A stretch of 58,621 nt of DNA from DATLGD01 sp035540755 (lineage in GTDB: Bacteria; Actinomycetota; Actinomycetes; Mycobacteriales; SCTD01): NCBI GenBank assembly GCA_035540755.1, contig DATLGD010000049.1, forward strand, positions 1 to 58,621, read 5' to 3'. A program made the position numbers and the translations under genes. This document shows, one piece after another, positions 1-10,750 of this stretch (positions are counted from its first letter, which is position 1; each line of letters opens with the position of its first letter). Below the pieces are notes generated by a model, which saw only the letters and a program-made list of their open reading frames with translations, made no database searches and was not told the origin of the DNA.

Positions 1-1
1 A

Positions 2-796
<795 letters not shown>

Positions 797-798
797 CC

Positions 799-878
799 GT
801 GAGCGGAGCACGCGGGCGGCGCCCCGTGACGGAGGAGCAGGCGCGCCGCGCGCCTGCGCAGCGAGTGCAGGAGCTGGC

Positions 879-882
<4 letters not shown>
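799..882 (+). repeat. 84-bp intergenic repeat, copy A (27-codon open frame linking accD to accA)
   Basis: These 84 bases match 16337-16420 without gaps at 68 of 84 positions. They lie between the carboxylase beta and alpha genes. Read from the GTG at 799 they form 27 sense codons and a TGA at 880-882, which overlaps the ATG (879-881) of the next gene as ATGA. The upstream gene stops at 796, two bases before the GTG. The 3' part also supplies a Shine-Dalgarno-like CAGGAG before the alpha-subunit start. Copy B sits in the same way between fabD and fabG. Nothing here resembles a known protein, so a coupling or spacer role is inferred. Confidence 0.7.
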
Positions 883-2884
<2,002 letters not shown>

Positions 2885-2888
<4 letters not shown>

Positions 2889-3832
2889 GAGCGCCGCAGC
2901 GGTTCCCGCTGGACGGCCTGCCGTCCCGGGTCGAGATCTACGAGGTCGGCCCGCGCGACGGCCTGCAGAACGAGGCCACCGTCGTGCCGGTCGAGATCAA
3001 GGCCCAGTTCGTGCGGAGGCTGCTGGCCGCCGGGCTGCGCACGGTCGAGACGACGAGCTTCGTGCACCCGCGCTGGGTGCCCCAGCTGGCCGACGCCGAG
3101 CAGCTGCTCGACCTGGTCGGCGACGAGCTCGACGACGTGCGGGCGCCGGTGCTGGTGCCGAACGAGAAGGGCCTGGCCCGCGCCCTCGACAAGGGCGTGC
3201 GCGAGGTCGCGGTGTTCGCCAGCGCCACCGAGACGTTCGCGCAGCGCAACCTCAACCGCACGCTCGCGACGCAGATGGAGATGTTCGCCCCGGTGGTGCG
3301 GGGTGCCAGGGACGCCGGGCTGCCCGTCCGCGGCTACGTGTCCATGTGCTTCGGCGACCCGTGGGAGGGCGCGGTCGCGCTGCGGCAGGTGGTGGACGTC
3401 GTCGCCGAGCTGCACGAGCTCGGCTGCACCGAGCTGAGCCTCGGCGACACCATCGGCAGCGGGACGCCGGGTCACGTCGCCGCGCTGCTGGCGGCGCTCG
3501 CCGAGGCGGGCGTCCCGGTCGAGCGGACCGCGGTGCACTTCCACGACACCTACGGGCAGGCCCTGGCCAACACCCTGGCCGCCCTGCGTGCCGGCGTCAC
3601 GACGGTCGACGCCAGCGCCGGCGGGCTCGGCGGCTGCCCCTACGCCAAGAGCGCGACCGGCAACCTGCCGACCGAGGACCTCGTCTGGCAGCTGCAGGGG
3701 CTGGGCATCGAGACCGGTGTCGACCTGGAGGCGCTGGCCGCCACCAGCGGCTGGATGGCGGCGCAGCTGGGGCGTCCCAGCCCGTCGCGCACCGTGCAGG
3801 CGCTCGCGCAGGAGCAGGTGCTCGAGCCCTGA
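2885..3832 (+). CDS. mvaB: Hydroxymethylglutaryl-CoA lyase
   Basis: This enzyme cleaves 3-hydroxy-3-methylglutaryl-CoA into acetyl-CoA and acetoacetate, the last step of leucine catabolism. The 315 residues match the family length. The N-terminus has the HMGL-type EVGPRDGLQNE, and HFHDTYGQALAN supplies the metal-binding histidines. The active-site loop GGLGGCPYAKSATGNL holds the family's catalytic Cys. The start is the GTG at 2885, which overlaps the alpha-subunit stop (GTGA) and so fixes the order MCC beta, MCC alpha, lyase. No methylglutaconyl-CoA hydratase or isovaleryl-CoA dehydrogenase is visible; they may lie before the window. Confidence 0.93.
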
Positions 3833-3849
3833 CCGACGTCGCGCGGCCC

Positions 3850-4239
3850 GTGCTGGTCCTCGCCGTGTTCGCCGGCGGCTGCCTCGGCGGCGGGCTGCGG
3901 TACGCGGTGCAGGCCACCTGGCCGACGCCGCCGGACGGCTTCCCGGCACCGGTCCTCACCGTCAACCTCGTCGGCTGCTTCCTGCTGGCCGTGCTCGTCG
4001 CGGTGCTGCGGACGACCGCGCGGCCGGCGCCCTGGGTGCGGCCGCTGCTCGGCACCGGTGTCTGCGGCGCGCTGACGACCTTCTCGTTCGTCGTCGTGGC
4101 GGCCGTGCAGCTGATGGCGCACGGCCGGTGGACGACGGCGACCGGCTACCTGGTGGCGACGTTCGCCGGCGGGCTCCTGGCGGCACGGGCAGGGCTGGCC
4201 ACCGGGCGAGCCCTCCCGGCCGGGTCCCGGCCGGCGTGA
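3850..4239 (+). CDS. crcB: Fluoride channel/exporter subunit 1 (CrcB/FluC)
   Basis: A small four-helix membrane protein of 129 residues, the usual CrcB length, that lets fluoride leave the cell. The family signatures are present: GGCLGGGLRYAVQ near the N-terminus, VNLVGCF in helix 2 and GVCGALTTFSF in helix 3. The GTG at 3850 is the first sensible start, 17 nt after the lyase stop. Its TGA overlaps the ATG of a second crcB gene. Two tandem paralogues are common in Gram-positive bacteria, where the two chains are thought to pair in opposite orientations. There is no room for a fluoride riboswitch, so expression probably follows the leucine operon. Confidence 0.88.
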   Translation: MLVLAVFAGGCLGGGLRYAVQATWPTPPDGFPAPVLTVNLVGCFLLAVLVAVLRTTARPAPWVRPLLGTGVCGALTTFSFVVVAAVQLMAHGRWTTATGYLVATFAGGLLAARAGLATGRALPAGSRPA

Positions 4240-4604
4240 TGGTCGAGATCGCGGTCGTGCTCGCCTGCGGGGTGGGGGCGGTGAGCCGCTACCTCGTCGA
4301 CGCCGCGGTCACCCGCCGCAGCAGGGGCCGGTTCCCGCTGGGCACCTTCGTCGTCAACGTCAGCGGCTCGCTGTTCCTCGGCCTGGTCGCCGGGCTGCTC
4401 GCCCGGCAAGGCCTGTCGCCGGACCTGGCGGTGGTGCTGGCGGTGGGGTTCTCCGGGGGGTACACGACCCTGTCCACCTGGTCCTGGGAGACGCTCGTGC
4501 TCGTCGAGGACAGCGCGTGGCGGCCCGCGCTGGTCAACATCGCCGGCAGCATCGCGGTCGGGCTGTCCGTCGCCGCCGCCGGCTACGCGGTCACGATGCT
4601 GTAG
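4239..4604 (+). CDS. crcB: Fluoride channel/exporter subunit 2 (CrcB/FluC)
   Basis: This is the second CrcB paralogue (121 residues, four predicted helices). It carries GVGAVSRYLVD, VVNVSGSLFLG and FSGGYTTLSTWSWE, the equivalents of the RY, N-x-x-G and TT-x-S motifs of subunit 1. The ATG at 4239 overlaps the stop of the first crcB (TGATG). An in-frame GTG at 4236 is an alternative start. The near end-to-end coupling argues for 1:1 synthesis of the two chains, as expected for a heterodimeric fluoride channel. It closes the operon that begins with the carboxylase. Confidence 0.88.
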   Translation: MVEIAVVLACGVGAVSRYLVDAAVTRRSRGRFPLGTFVVNVSGSLFLGLVAGLLARQGLSPDLAVVLAVGFSGGYTTLSTWSWETLVLVEDSAWRPALVNIAGSIAVGLSVAAAGYAVTML

Positions 4605-4683
4605 GCGCTCCGCCGGACCGTCCGATCGCCACGGGAAAGGCGCCAAAGCGGTTCAGACCCGCCCCCGGCCGGCCGACGACACA

Positions 4684-4709
4684 GTGGAGCGCCCGCGCAG
4701 GCGCTCCAC
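4684..4709 (+). promoter_or_regulatory. Perfect 10-bp inverted repeat ahead of the 4727 gene
   Basis: GTGGAGCGCC (4684-4693) is followed by a 6-nt loop and its exact complement GGCGCTCCAC (4700-4709). The stem ends 17 nt before the ATG at 4727, just upstream of the ribosome-binding site GGAGGAG. No T-tract follows, so it is a poor intrinsic terminator for the crcB operon. An operator or a leader hairpin is equally likely. Confidence 0.45.
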
Positions 4710-4726
4710 GCCGCTGGAGGAGATCG

Positions 4727-5203
4727 ATGAACCACCCCGCCGAACCGCTCGAGCTGTCCCCGCTGGAGCTCCTGCGCACCGAGCTGGACGACGAGGGCGT
4801 CGTCACCGAGATCATCCGGCCGGCCGCGATCATCCCCGAGTCCGCTGCGCGCGTCATCGTGCGCGAGCTGGAGGCGCGCTCGCCCTCGACGGGCGGGCTG
4901 TGGACGGCGACCACGCGCATCTGGAACCGCTACCAGGCGCCCGGGGTCGACGAGCACGGCAACCCGACCGCGCCGCTGATCGGGCGGATGGAGGTCGCGT
5001 ACGGCACGCCGACCCGGTACGAGATCACCGTCTACCGGGCGACCCTCACCAGCATCGGCACCGCCGCCGGGTGGACGGTCGAGTCGCTCTGCGACGAGCC
5101 GCTGAGCTACGGCGGGCTGCGCCTCGCGACCTGCCCTCGAGCGACCCTGCGTCCCCCGCCCAAGCCCTTCCGCTTCGGAGCGCCGCGCACGCCCGTCCTG
5201 TAG
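4727..5203 (+). CDS. Hypothetical protein, 158 aa
   Basis: I do not recognise this family. The ATG at 4727 follows a good GGAGGAG site, and codon use is strongly GC3-biased, so it is a real gene. The sequence is soluble and has no signal peptide. The N-terminus is acidic and leucine-rich (ELSPLELLRTELDDEGVVTE). A middle segment reads TTRIWNRYQAPGVDEHGNP, and the tail is basic and proline-rich. A perfect hairpin lies just upstream. The gene stands between the crcB operon and another small orphan gene. Confidence 0.7.
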   Translation: MNHPAEPLELSPLELLRTELDDEGVVTEIIRPAAIIPESAARVIVRELEARSPSTGGLWTATTRIWNRYQAPGVDEHGNPTAPLIGRMEVAYGTPTRYEITVYRATLTSIGTAAGWTVESLCDEPLSYGGLRLATCPRATLRPPPKPFRFGAPRTPVL

Positions 5204-5355
5204 AGGGCGTCCGGCGTTCGCCGGTCGGGATCCGGTCGGACCTGTGACATCTGCGGCACCGGGCTTCCGCTCCGGCGTGGCGTGACGCAGGCTGGGCAGG
5301 CACCGCGCGAGCCCCCCGGCTCGACGTAGCCGTCTGACCGTCGCAAGGAGCCGAG

Positions 5356-5568
5356 ATGATCCGCCTAGCTGCCGCACCCGACTCCTTCTCCGAGGAGCTG
5401 CAGGTGCGTGCCGCCGAGGCGAGCGCCACCGTCCAGGCCGCCGAGCTGCTCGGCGAGGAGCTGCAGGCCTCCATCGCGGAGTCCGACCTCGCCGACCTCC
5501 GCTCGATGGCCGCCCGCAACGACCTCGAGCTCGACGAGGTCGTGCTGGGCGAGGAACCGCAGGTCTGA
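5356..5568 (+). CDS. Small acidic hypothetical protein, 70 aa
   Basis: A short acidic protein with alanine- and glutamate-rich heptad-like stretches that looks almost entirely helical. It has no cysteines and no membrane segment. A strong ribosome-binding site (AAGGAG) lies 6 nt before the ATG at 5356. No family is recognised. The 150 bp before it (5204-5355) hold a short CCGGCG/CGCCGG hairpin at 5211-5224 and otherwise nothing I can name. Confidence 0.6.
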   Translation: MIRLAAAPDSFSEELQVRAAEASATVQAAELLGEELQASIAESDLADLRSMAARNDLELDEVVLGEEPQV

Positions 5569-5678
5569 ACGGCCCGCGCGGCGGGTCGGCCCTCCTGCGC
5601 ATCAGCACCGGCGCGTCGGGCAGGCTGCAGGCACGGCGGCGCTCGACCGGGGTCGTCGGCGCGGACGAGGGAGCGGGC

Positions 5679-6167
5679 GTGAGCGAGCACAGCGACGGCG
5701 AGCAGAGCGGCACCGGCAGCAGCGGTACCGGCAGCAGCAGCACCGAGGACAGCGGCCTGCAGGACGAAGCGGCGCAGACGCCGGCGACCGGGGGCACCGG
5801 CGGCGCCGCGGCCGGGGTGCCCTCGGGCGGCGCCCCCAGCGGCGCCACCTCCGCCGGGCAGGTGCCGGAGGACGCCGTCGACGAGCGTGTCGTCACCGGC
5901 AGCGGCCCCGAGGCGGGCGGCGACTCGTCCCGCGCCGTGCCGGGCACCGAGCCGGGGCCGGCCGTGCCGACCGTCCCGTCGCCCGGCGACGCTCCCGGGG
6001 TGGCGCTGCCGGGCGTGCAGGCAGCGCAGGGGCCGAGCCCCGCGACCGGTGTGCACGGCGGAGAGAAGGACGAGGACAGCGACGCGTCGGTGTCGTCTCC
6101 GGGCGCCTGGACGGCCCTCGCCGTCCCGGGCAAGCCGGACGGCGAGGTCGACACGCGTTCCCGTTGA
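5679..6167 (+). CDS. Low-complexity Ser/Gly/Thr/Ala-rich protein, 162 aa
   Basis: The translation is dominated by serine, glycine, alanine, proline, threonine and acidic residues, with short GTGSS repeats near the N-terminus. It is almost certainly disordered. GC3 bias supports this frame over the overlapping ones. The start is a GTG at 5679 without a strong ribosome-binding site. There is no signal peptide or membrane segment. It lies directly before secDF, but nothing shows a functional link. Function unknown. Confidence 0.5.
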   Translation: MSEHSDGEQSGTGSSGTGSSSTEDSGLQDEAAQTPATGGTGGAAAGVPSGGAPSGATSAGQVPEDAVDERVVTGSGPEAGGDSSRAVPGTEPGPAVPTVPSPGDAPGVALPGVQAAQGPSPATGVHGGEKDEDSDASVSSPGAWTALAVPGKPDGEVDTRSR

Positions 6168-6261
6168 GGGGCCCGGGCGCGAGCCGCTGCGCCGGTAGGG
6201 TTCGGCACGGAGCGTCCGGTCCGTCCGGCGCAGGACCGGTCACCCCGAGGAGCACCGCCGT

Positions 6262-8898
6262 ATGAACCGCGCACCCCTGTGGCGTGCTCTGCTCGCCCTG
6301 CTCGTCGTCAGCGTCACGGGCTTCTTCGCCTTCACGCAGGACCCGCGACTCGGTCTCGACCTGCGGGGCGGCACCCAGATCGTGCTGGAGACGCAGGACT
6401 CGCCGACGACGGAGGCGAACGCCGAGTCGACCGGCCGGGCGGTCTCGGTGCTCGAGCGCCGCGTCAACGCGCTCGGCGTCGCCGAGGCGACCGTCGTGCC
6501 CTCGGGCACGAACCGGATCATCATCGAGCTCCCGGGCATCGACGACCCGGCGGCCGCCGAGGCCGCCGTCGGCCGCACCGCGCAGCTCACCTTCCACCCC
6601 GTGCTCGGCCCGGGTGACCCGTCGCAGCTGCCCCCCGAGCAGCAGGACGCGATCTCCGAGGCACCGGACGCTGGCGGGGAGCCGGAGCCCGTGCCGACGG
6701 TGCCGACCGACCCGGTCCCGCCGGAGGACGCCACCGACCCGGCAGAGCTGCCGGCCCCGGGCGAATCCCCGGCCGCCAGCGGCGTCACCGACGCCCCGGA
6801 CCTCGAGCCGGTCGGCTACGAGCAGCCGCTGGCCCAGGAGGGCACCGGCCCCACACCCACCGCGACGCCCACGAGCCCCGCGCCCTCACCGCCTCCCGCC
6901 GAGGGCGGGGGCCTCGGGGAGCCGCTGCAGTTCAACCCGACGCTCGAGAGCCAGAGCCTGCTGTCCGACCAGGGCGACGTCATCGCCGTCGGCCCGGCAG
7001 GGCTGACCGGTGAGGGGGTCGGGGACGCCGCGGTCGTCACCGACCAGACCACCGGCGTCAACCGGTCGGTCTCGATCGACTTCCGCGGCGACGGCGGCCG
7101 CGCCTGGGAGCAGCTGACCGCCGACGCCGCGTGCGAGCCGATCGGCGACCCCCGCCGCCGGATCGCGATCGTCCTCGACGGCCAGGTCATCTCCTCCCCG
7201 CAGGTCAACCCGGACGTGCGCTGCGGCGTCGGCATCCAGGGCGGCTCGACCCAGATCACCGGCAACTTCACGCTCCAGGAGGCACAGGAGCTCTCGGTCC
7301 TCATCAAGGGCGGCGCGCTGCCGGTGCCGGTGGAGACGATCAGCCGCTCCTTCGTCGGCCCCACGCTCGGTGAGGAGGCGATCGACGCGAGCATTCAGGC
7401 CGGCATCATCGGCCTCGCGCTCACCGGCCTGTTCCTCATCGTCGTCTACCGGCTGGCCGGGTTCCTCGCCACCCTGGCGCTGGCCTCCTACGGCGTCATC
7501 TCCTACGGCGCGCTGGTGGCGCTCGGCGCCACCATCACCCTCCCCGGCCTGGGTGGTCTGCTGCTGTCCGCGGGCCTCGCGATCGACGCGAACGTGCTCG
7601 TGTACGAGCGCGCCCGGGAGGAGTACGCCGGCCAGCGCTCGCCCCGCCTGATCTCCGCGCTCGACAACGGCTTCAACAAGGCGCTGTCGGCGATCGCGGA
7701 CTCCAACATCACGACCCTGCTCGCCGCCGCGCTGCTGTTCTTCCTCGCGGCCGGCCCGGTGCGCGGCTTCGGTGTCACCCTCACCATCGGTGTGCTCGCC
7801 TCGCTGGTGTCGGCACTCCTCGTCACCCGCGTGCTGGCCGAGTTCGCCGTCAAGCGCGGCATCGTCTTCCGGCGGCCGCGGCTGACCGGGCTGTCGCACC
7901 TGGGCCGCTTCCGCGAGTGGATCGTCCGCCGCAACCCCGACCTGATGGGCAAGCGCCGGCTCTGGCTGACCATCTCCGCGGTCGCCGTGCTGCTGGCCGT
8001 CGCCGGGCCGCTCGTGCGCGGCTTCGACTTCGGCGTCGAGTTCACCGGCGGCCGGGTCGTCGAGTACGCCACCGCCCAGGACTTCTCGGTCAACGAGGTC
8101 CGGCGGGCGGTCAGCGACGCCGGCTTCCCGACCGCCGTCGTGCAGGAGGCCGGTGACCCGGGCGACCCGAACATCGCGGTCCGCACCGGCGCTGTGAGCG
8201 CCGAGGACGAGCGGGCCATCACCGAGGCCGTCACGACGGTGGTGCCCGACGCCAGCCTGTTCCGCGACGACACGATCGGGGCCAGCTTCGGCTCCGAGCA
8301 GCGCACCCGGGCGATCCTCGCCCTCGGCATCGCGCTGCTGGCGCAGCTGGCCTATCTGGCGTTCCGCTTCCGGTGGAGCTTCTCCACCGCCGCGGTGATC
8401 GCGATGCTCCACGACGTGGTCATCGTGCTGGGGCTGTTCGCCTGGCTCGGCAAGCCGATCGACGCCGTCTTCCTCGCCGCCGCGCTGACGATCATCGGTG
8501 TGTCGGTCAACGACTCGATCGTGACCCTCGACCGTGTGCGCGAGCTGTGGGGCGCCCACCGCACCAAGCCGCTGCCCGGTCTGGTCAACAGCGCGATCCT
8601 GCAGACCGCACCACGCACCATCAACACCGGTCTCGGCGCCATGTTCATCCTGGCGGCCCTGACCGTCCTCGGCGGCGACTCGCTGCAGGACTTCTCCCTG
8701 GCGCTGCTCATCGGCCTGATCGTGGGCAGCTACTCCTCGGCCTTCACCGCTTCGCCGCTGCTGCTCATGTTCGAGAAGCGCAGCAAGCAGCCGCCGCCGA
8801 TGCCCAAGCGCACCGGGTCGAGCTACTCGTCGGCGGGCGCCCGCAAGCGCGGACCGCAGCCGATCTTCCAGACCCGGGGCGGGGGCGCGGTCCGCTAA
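6262..8898 (+). CDS. secDF: Fused SecD-SecF protein translocase accessory subunit
   Basis: This is the proton-driven membrane partner of SecYEG that helps pull exported proteins across the membrane. At 878 residues it joins SecD and SecF in one chain. Residues 1-560 are SecD-like: DLRGGTQIV after the first helix, a Pro/Glu-rich insert at about 133-233, and AGLAIDANVLVYERAREEY near 436. From about 562 it is SecF-like: FDFGVEFTGGR, LHDVVIVLGLF and GVSVNDSIVTLDRVRE near 746. Most actinobacteria make SecD and SecF separately beside yajC/ruvB. Here the genes are fused and lie elsewhere, so this may be a second copy. A TAGGGT -10-like box lies at 6196-6201. Confidence 0.9.
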   Translation: MNRAPLWRALLALLVVSVTGFFAFTQDPRLGLDLRGGTQIVLETQDSPTTEANAESTGRAVSVLERRVNALGVAEATVVPSGTNRIIIELPGIDDPAAAEAAVGRTAQLTFHPVLGPGDPSQLPPEQQDAISEAPDAGGEPEPVPTVPTDPVPPEDATDPAELPAPGESPAASGVTDAPDLEPVGYEQPLAQEGTGPTPTATPTSPAPSPPPAEGGGLGEPLQFNPTLESQSLLSDQGDVIAVGPAGLTGEGVGDAAVVTDQTTGVNRSVSIDFRGDGGRAWEQLTADAACEPIGDPRRRIAIVLDGQVISSPQVNPDVRCGVGIQGGSTQITGNFTLQEAQELSVLIKGGALPVPVETISRSFVGPTLGEEAIDASIQAGIIGLALTGLFLIVVYRLAGFLATLALASYGVISYGALVALGATITLPGLGGLLLSAGLAIDANVLVYERAREEYAGQRSPRLISALDNGFNKALSAIADSNITTLLAAALLFFLAAGPVRGFGVTLTIGVLASLVSALLVTRVLAEFAVKRGIVFRRPRLTGLSHLGRFREWIVRRNPDLMGKRRLWLTISAVAVLLAVAGPLVRGFDFGVEFTGGRVVEYATAQDFSVNEVRRAVSDAGFPTAVVQEAGDPGDPNIAVRTGAVSAEDERAITEAVTTVVPDASLFRDDTIGASFGSEQRTRAILALGIALLAQLAYLAFRFRWSFSTAAVIAMLHDVVIVLGLFAWLGKPIDAVFLAAALTIIGVSVNDSIVTLDRVRELWGAHRTKPLPGLVNSAILQTAPRTINTGLGAMFILAALTVLGGDSLQDFSLALLIGLIVGSYSSAFTASPLLLMFEKRSKQPPPMPKRTGSSYSSAGARKRGPQPIFQTRGGGAVR

Positions 8899-8937
8899 CC
8901 CGACCTCGACAGCCGACGACCACCGGAGGGGGCCACC

Positions 8938-10422
8938 GTGGACGAGGGTGTGAACCTCGTCCTGCTGCTGGCCTGCATCGTCCTGCTCGTCAGCGTCGTC
9001 GCGGTGCGGCTCTCGAGCCGCACGGGCCTTCCGGTCCTGCTCGTCTACCTGGCCGTGGGGCTGGTGGTGGGTGAGGCCGGCCTGGGCTTCGAGTTCACCG
9101 ACTACCAGCTCACCGCCGACCTGGGGCTGATCGCTCTGGCCATCATCCTGGCTGAGGGCGGTCTCACCACGCGCTGGTCCACCATCCGACCGGTCCTGCC
9201 GCACGCACTCGTGCTGGCCACGCTCGGCGTGGGCGTCACGGTCGGCGTCGTGGCTGCGGCCGGGCACCTGCTGCTCGGCCTCGACCTGCGGACCGCGGTG
9301 ATCCTGGGGGCCGTGATCGGCTCGACCGACGCCTCGGCGGTCTTCTCCGTGCTGCGGCGGCTGCCGCTGCGCTCCCGGGTGGCGGCGACCCTGGAGGGCG
9401 AGTCCGGCCTGAACGACGCGCCCGTTGCGGTGCTGGTGGTGCTGGCCTCCTCCGATGCCTGGGCCAGCACGTCGCTGTGGGCCGGGCTGGGCGGCGTGGC
9501 GTTCCAGCTCCTCGCCGGGGCGCTGCTCGGGCTCGTCTTCGGCCGGCTCGGCCGGGAGCTGCTGATGCGGGTGGCTCTGCCGTCGGCCGGGCTCTACCCG
9601 TTGGCGACGCTCGCGATCGTGCTGCTCGCCTACTCGGGCACCACAGCGCTGGGCGCGAGCGGCTTCATGGCCGCCTACCTGTCCGGCCTCGTGCTCGGCA
9701 ACAGCCGGCTGCCCCACCAGCGGTCCGTCTTCGGCTTCGTGGGGTCGTTGGCCCTGATGGCCGAGGTGGGCCTGTACGTGCTGCTCGGGCTGCTGGCCTC
9801 CCCTGCGCGGCTCCCGGACGCCGTGCCGCTGGCGCTCGTGATCGGCCTCGTGCTGGTCCTCGTCGCCCGGCCGCTGGCGGTCCTCGTCTCGCTGGTGCCG
9901 CTGCGCGTGCCGTGGCGCGAGGTGGGCTTCGTCTCCTGGGCCGGGCTGCGCGGCGCCGTCCCCATCGTCCTGACGACGATCCCGATCACCCAGCGGGTGC
10001 CCGAGGCCGAGCGGGTGCTCGACGTCGTGTTCGTGCTGGTCGTGGTGTACACGATCGCGCAGGCACCCACGTTGCCGCTGGCCGGCCGCCTGCTCCGGGT
10101 GGTCGAGCCCGCGCAGGTGCGCGACCTCGAGGTGGAGGCGGCGCCGCTCGAGGACCTGAGGGCCGACCTCGTCCGGGTCACCGTCGGGCCCGGCTCGCGG
10201 CTGCACGGCGTCTACGTCGACGAGCTGCGCCTGCCCGCGGGAGCTCAGGTGACGCTCATCGTGCGCGAGGGCAAGAGCTTCGTCCCCGGGCCGCACTCGC
10301 ACCTGCTCACCGGCGACTCCGCCCTCATCGTGGTGCCGAGCGAGCTGCGCGCCGAGGCGGAGGACCGGCTGCGGGCCGTCGCCAAGGGCGGCAAGCTCGC
10401 GCGGTGGCTGGGCGAGGCCTGA
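8938..10422 (+). CDS. K+/H+ antiporter, NhaP2/CvrA type, with C-terminal TrkA-C domain
   Basis: A CPA1-family cation/proton antiporter of 494 residues. About 12-13 membrane helices fill residues 1-390. GSTDASAVFSVLR and LEGESGLNDAPVAVLV are the conserved ion-path motifs of the family. After the membrane part, residues about 400-494 form a TrkA-C-like ligand-binding domain (GSRLHGVYVDELRLPAGA), the hallmark of the potassium/proton branch. The start is the GTG at 8938 behind GGAGGGGG. The gene follows secDF by 39 nt and could share its transcript. Confidence 0.85.
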   Translation: MDEGVNLVLLLACIVLLVSVVAVRLSSRTGLPVLLVYLAVGLVVGEAGLGFEFTDYQLTADLGLIALAIILAEGGLTTRWSTIRPVLPHALVLATLGVGVTVGVVAAAGHLLLGLDLRTAVILGAVIGSTDASAVFSVLRRLPLRSRVAATLEGESGLNDAPVAVLVVLASSDAWASTSLWAGLGGVAFQLLAGALLGLVFGRLGRELLMRVALPSAGLYPLATLAIVLLAYSGTTALGASGFMAAYLSGLVLGNSRLPHQRSVFGFVGSLALMAEVGLYVLLGLLASPARLPDAVPLALVIGLVLVLVARPLAVLVSLVPLRVPWREVGFVSWAGLRGAVPIVLTTIPITQRVPEAERVLDVVFVLVVVYTIAQAPTLPLAGRLLRVVEPAQVRDLEVEAAPLEDLRADLVRVTVGPGSRLHGVYVDELRLPAGAQVTLIVREGKSFVPGPHSHLLTGDSALIVVPSELRAEAEDRLRAVAKGGKLARWLGEA

Positions 10423-10472
10423 CCCGTCCGGTGTGAGCGGGACCACTCTCGACGGATCGGTGCTCCATCCCC

Positions 10473-10491
10473 TAAGGTTCCCCTTACCTCA
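10473..10491 (+). promoter_or_regulatory. IdeR/DtxR-type iron box before bfd
   Basis: The 19 bases TAAGGTTCCCCTTACCTCA match the IdeR/DtxR consensus TTAGGTTAGSCTAACCTAA at 14 of 19 positions, with both TNAGGT half-sites intact. The box ends 25 nt before the bfd GTG at 10517. This suggests iron-dependent control of bfd (and perhaps bfr) by an IdeR-like regulator. Confidence 0.6.
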
Positions 10492-10516
10492 CCGCCTCCG
10501 TTCCGGGAGCCTGTCC

Positions 10517-10714
10517 GTGCTCGTCTGCCACTGCCGCGTCGTCAGCGACCGGCACATCGAGGCCGCGGTCTCCGCGGGCGCCCTCGACACCCGCTCGGTC
10601 GTCCGGGCCACCTCGGCCGGCACCGGCTGCGGCGGCTGCGTGCAGTCGCTGCGGGCGCGCATCGAGGAGGCGCTCGCGCCCGACCGCACGGCCGTCGGCG
10701 CCCTCGCCGGCTGA
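10517..10714 (+). CDS. bfd: Bacterioferritin-associated ferredoxin (Bfd)
   Basis: A 65-residue [2Fe-2S] protein that passes electrons to bacterioferritin so that stored iron can be released. Cysteines are arranged CHC near the N-terminus (VCHCRVV) and CGGC further on (TGCGGCVQSL), the Bfd/NirB-type pattern. I chose the GTG at 10517 because it starts directly at the conserved domain; a longer frame to 10433 would run through the iron box. Its partner bfr lies 36 nt downstream. The iron box implies expression under iron limitation. Confidence 0.85.
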   Translation: MLVCHCRVVSDRHIEAAVSAGALDTRSVVRATSAGTGCGGCVQSLRARIEEALAPDRTAVGALAG

Positions 10715-10717
10715 CGC

Positions 10718-10723
10718 TAGCCT
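10718..10723 (+). promoter_or_regulatory. Probable -10 box (TAGCCT) of a separate bfr promoter
   Basis: TAGCCT lies between bfd and bfr, 27 nt before the bfr ATG. The same hexamer precedes several other starts in this window. It would give bfr a short leader carrying the GGAGG site, letting storage and release genes be expressed separately. Confidence 0.4.
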
Positions 10724-10750
10724 CGCGGGCACCACGACACGGAGGTACGC

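Noticed and set aside
3833..3849. Fluoride riboswitch before crcB
   Set aside because: Only 17 nt separate the lyase stop from the crcB start, too little for the known fluoride riboswitch, and no fold was seen in the lyase 3' end.
5356..6167. Small orphan genes considered as a toxin-antitoxin pair
   Set aside because: The two frames are not adjacent or overlapping, and neither resembles a toxin or antitoxin fold.
6886..10446. Very long minus-strand open frame (about 1,186 codons) opposite secDF and the antiporter
   Set aside because: It is a shadow frame produced by GC-rich third positions. Its translation is His/Arg/Gln/Asp repeats without any fold, while both plus-strand genes are clear.
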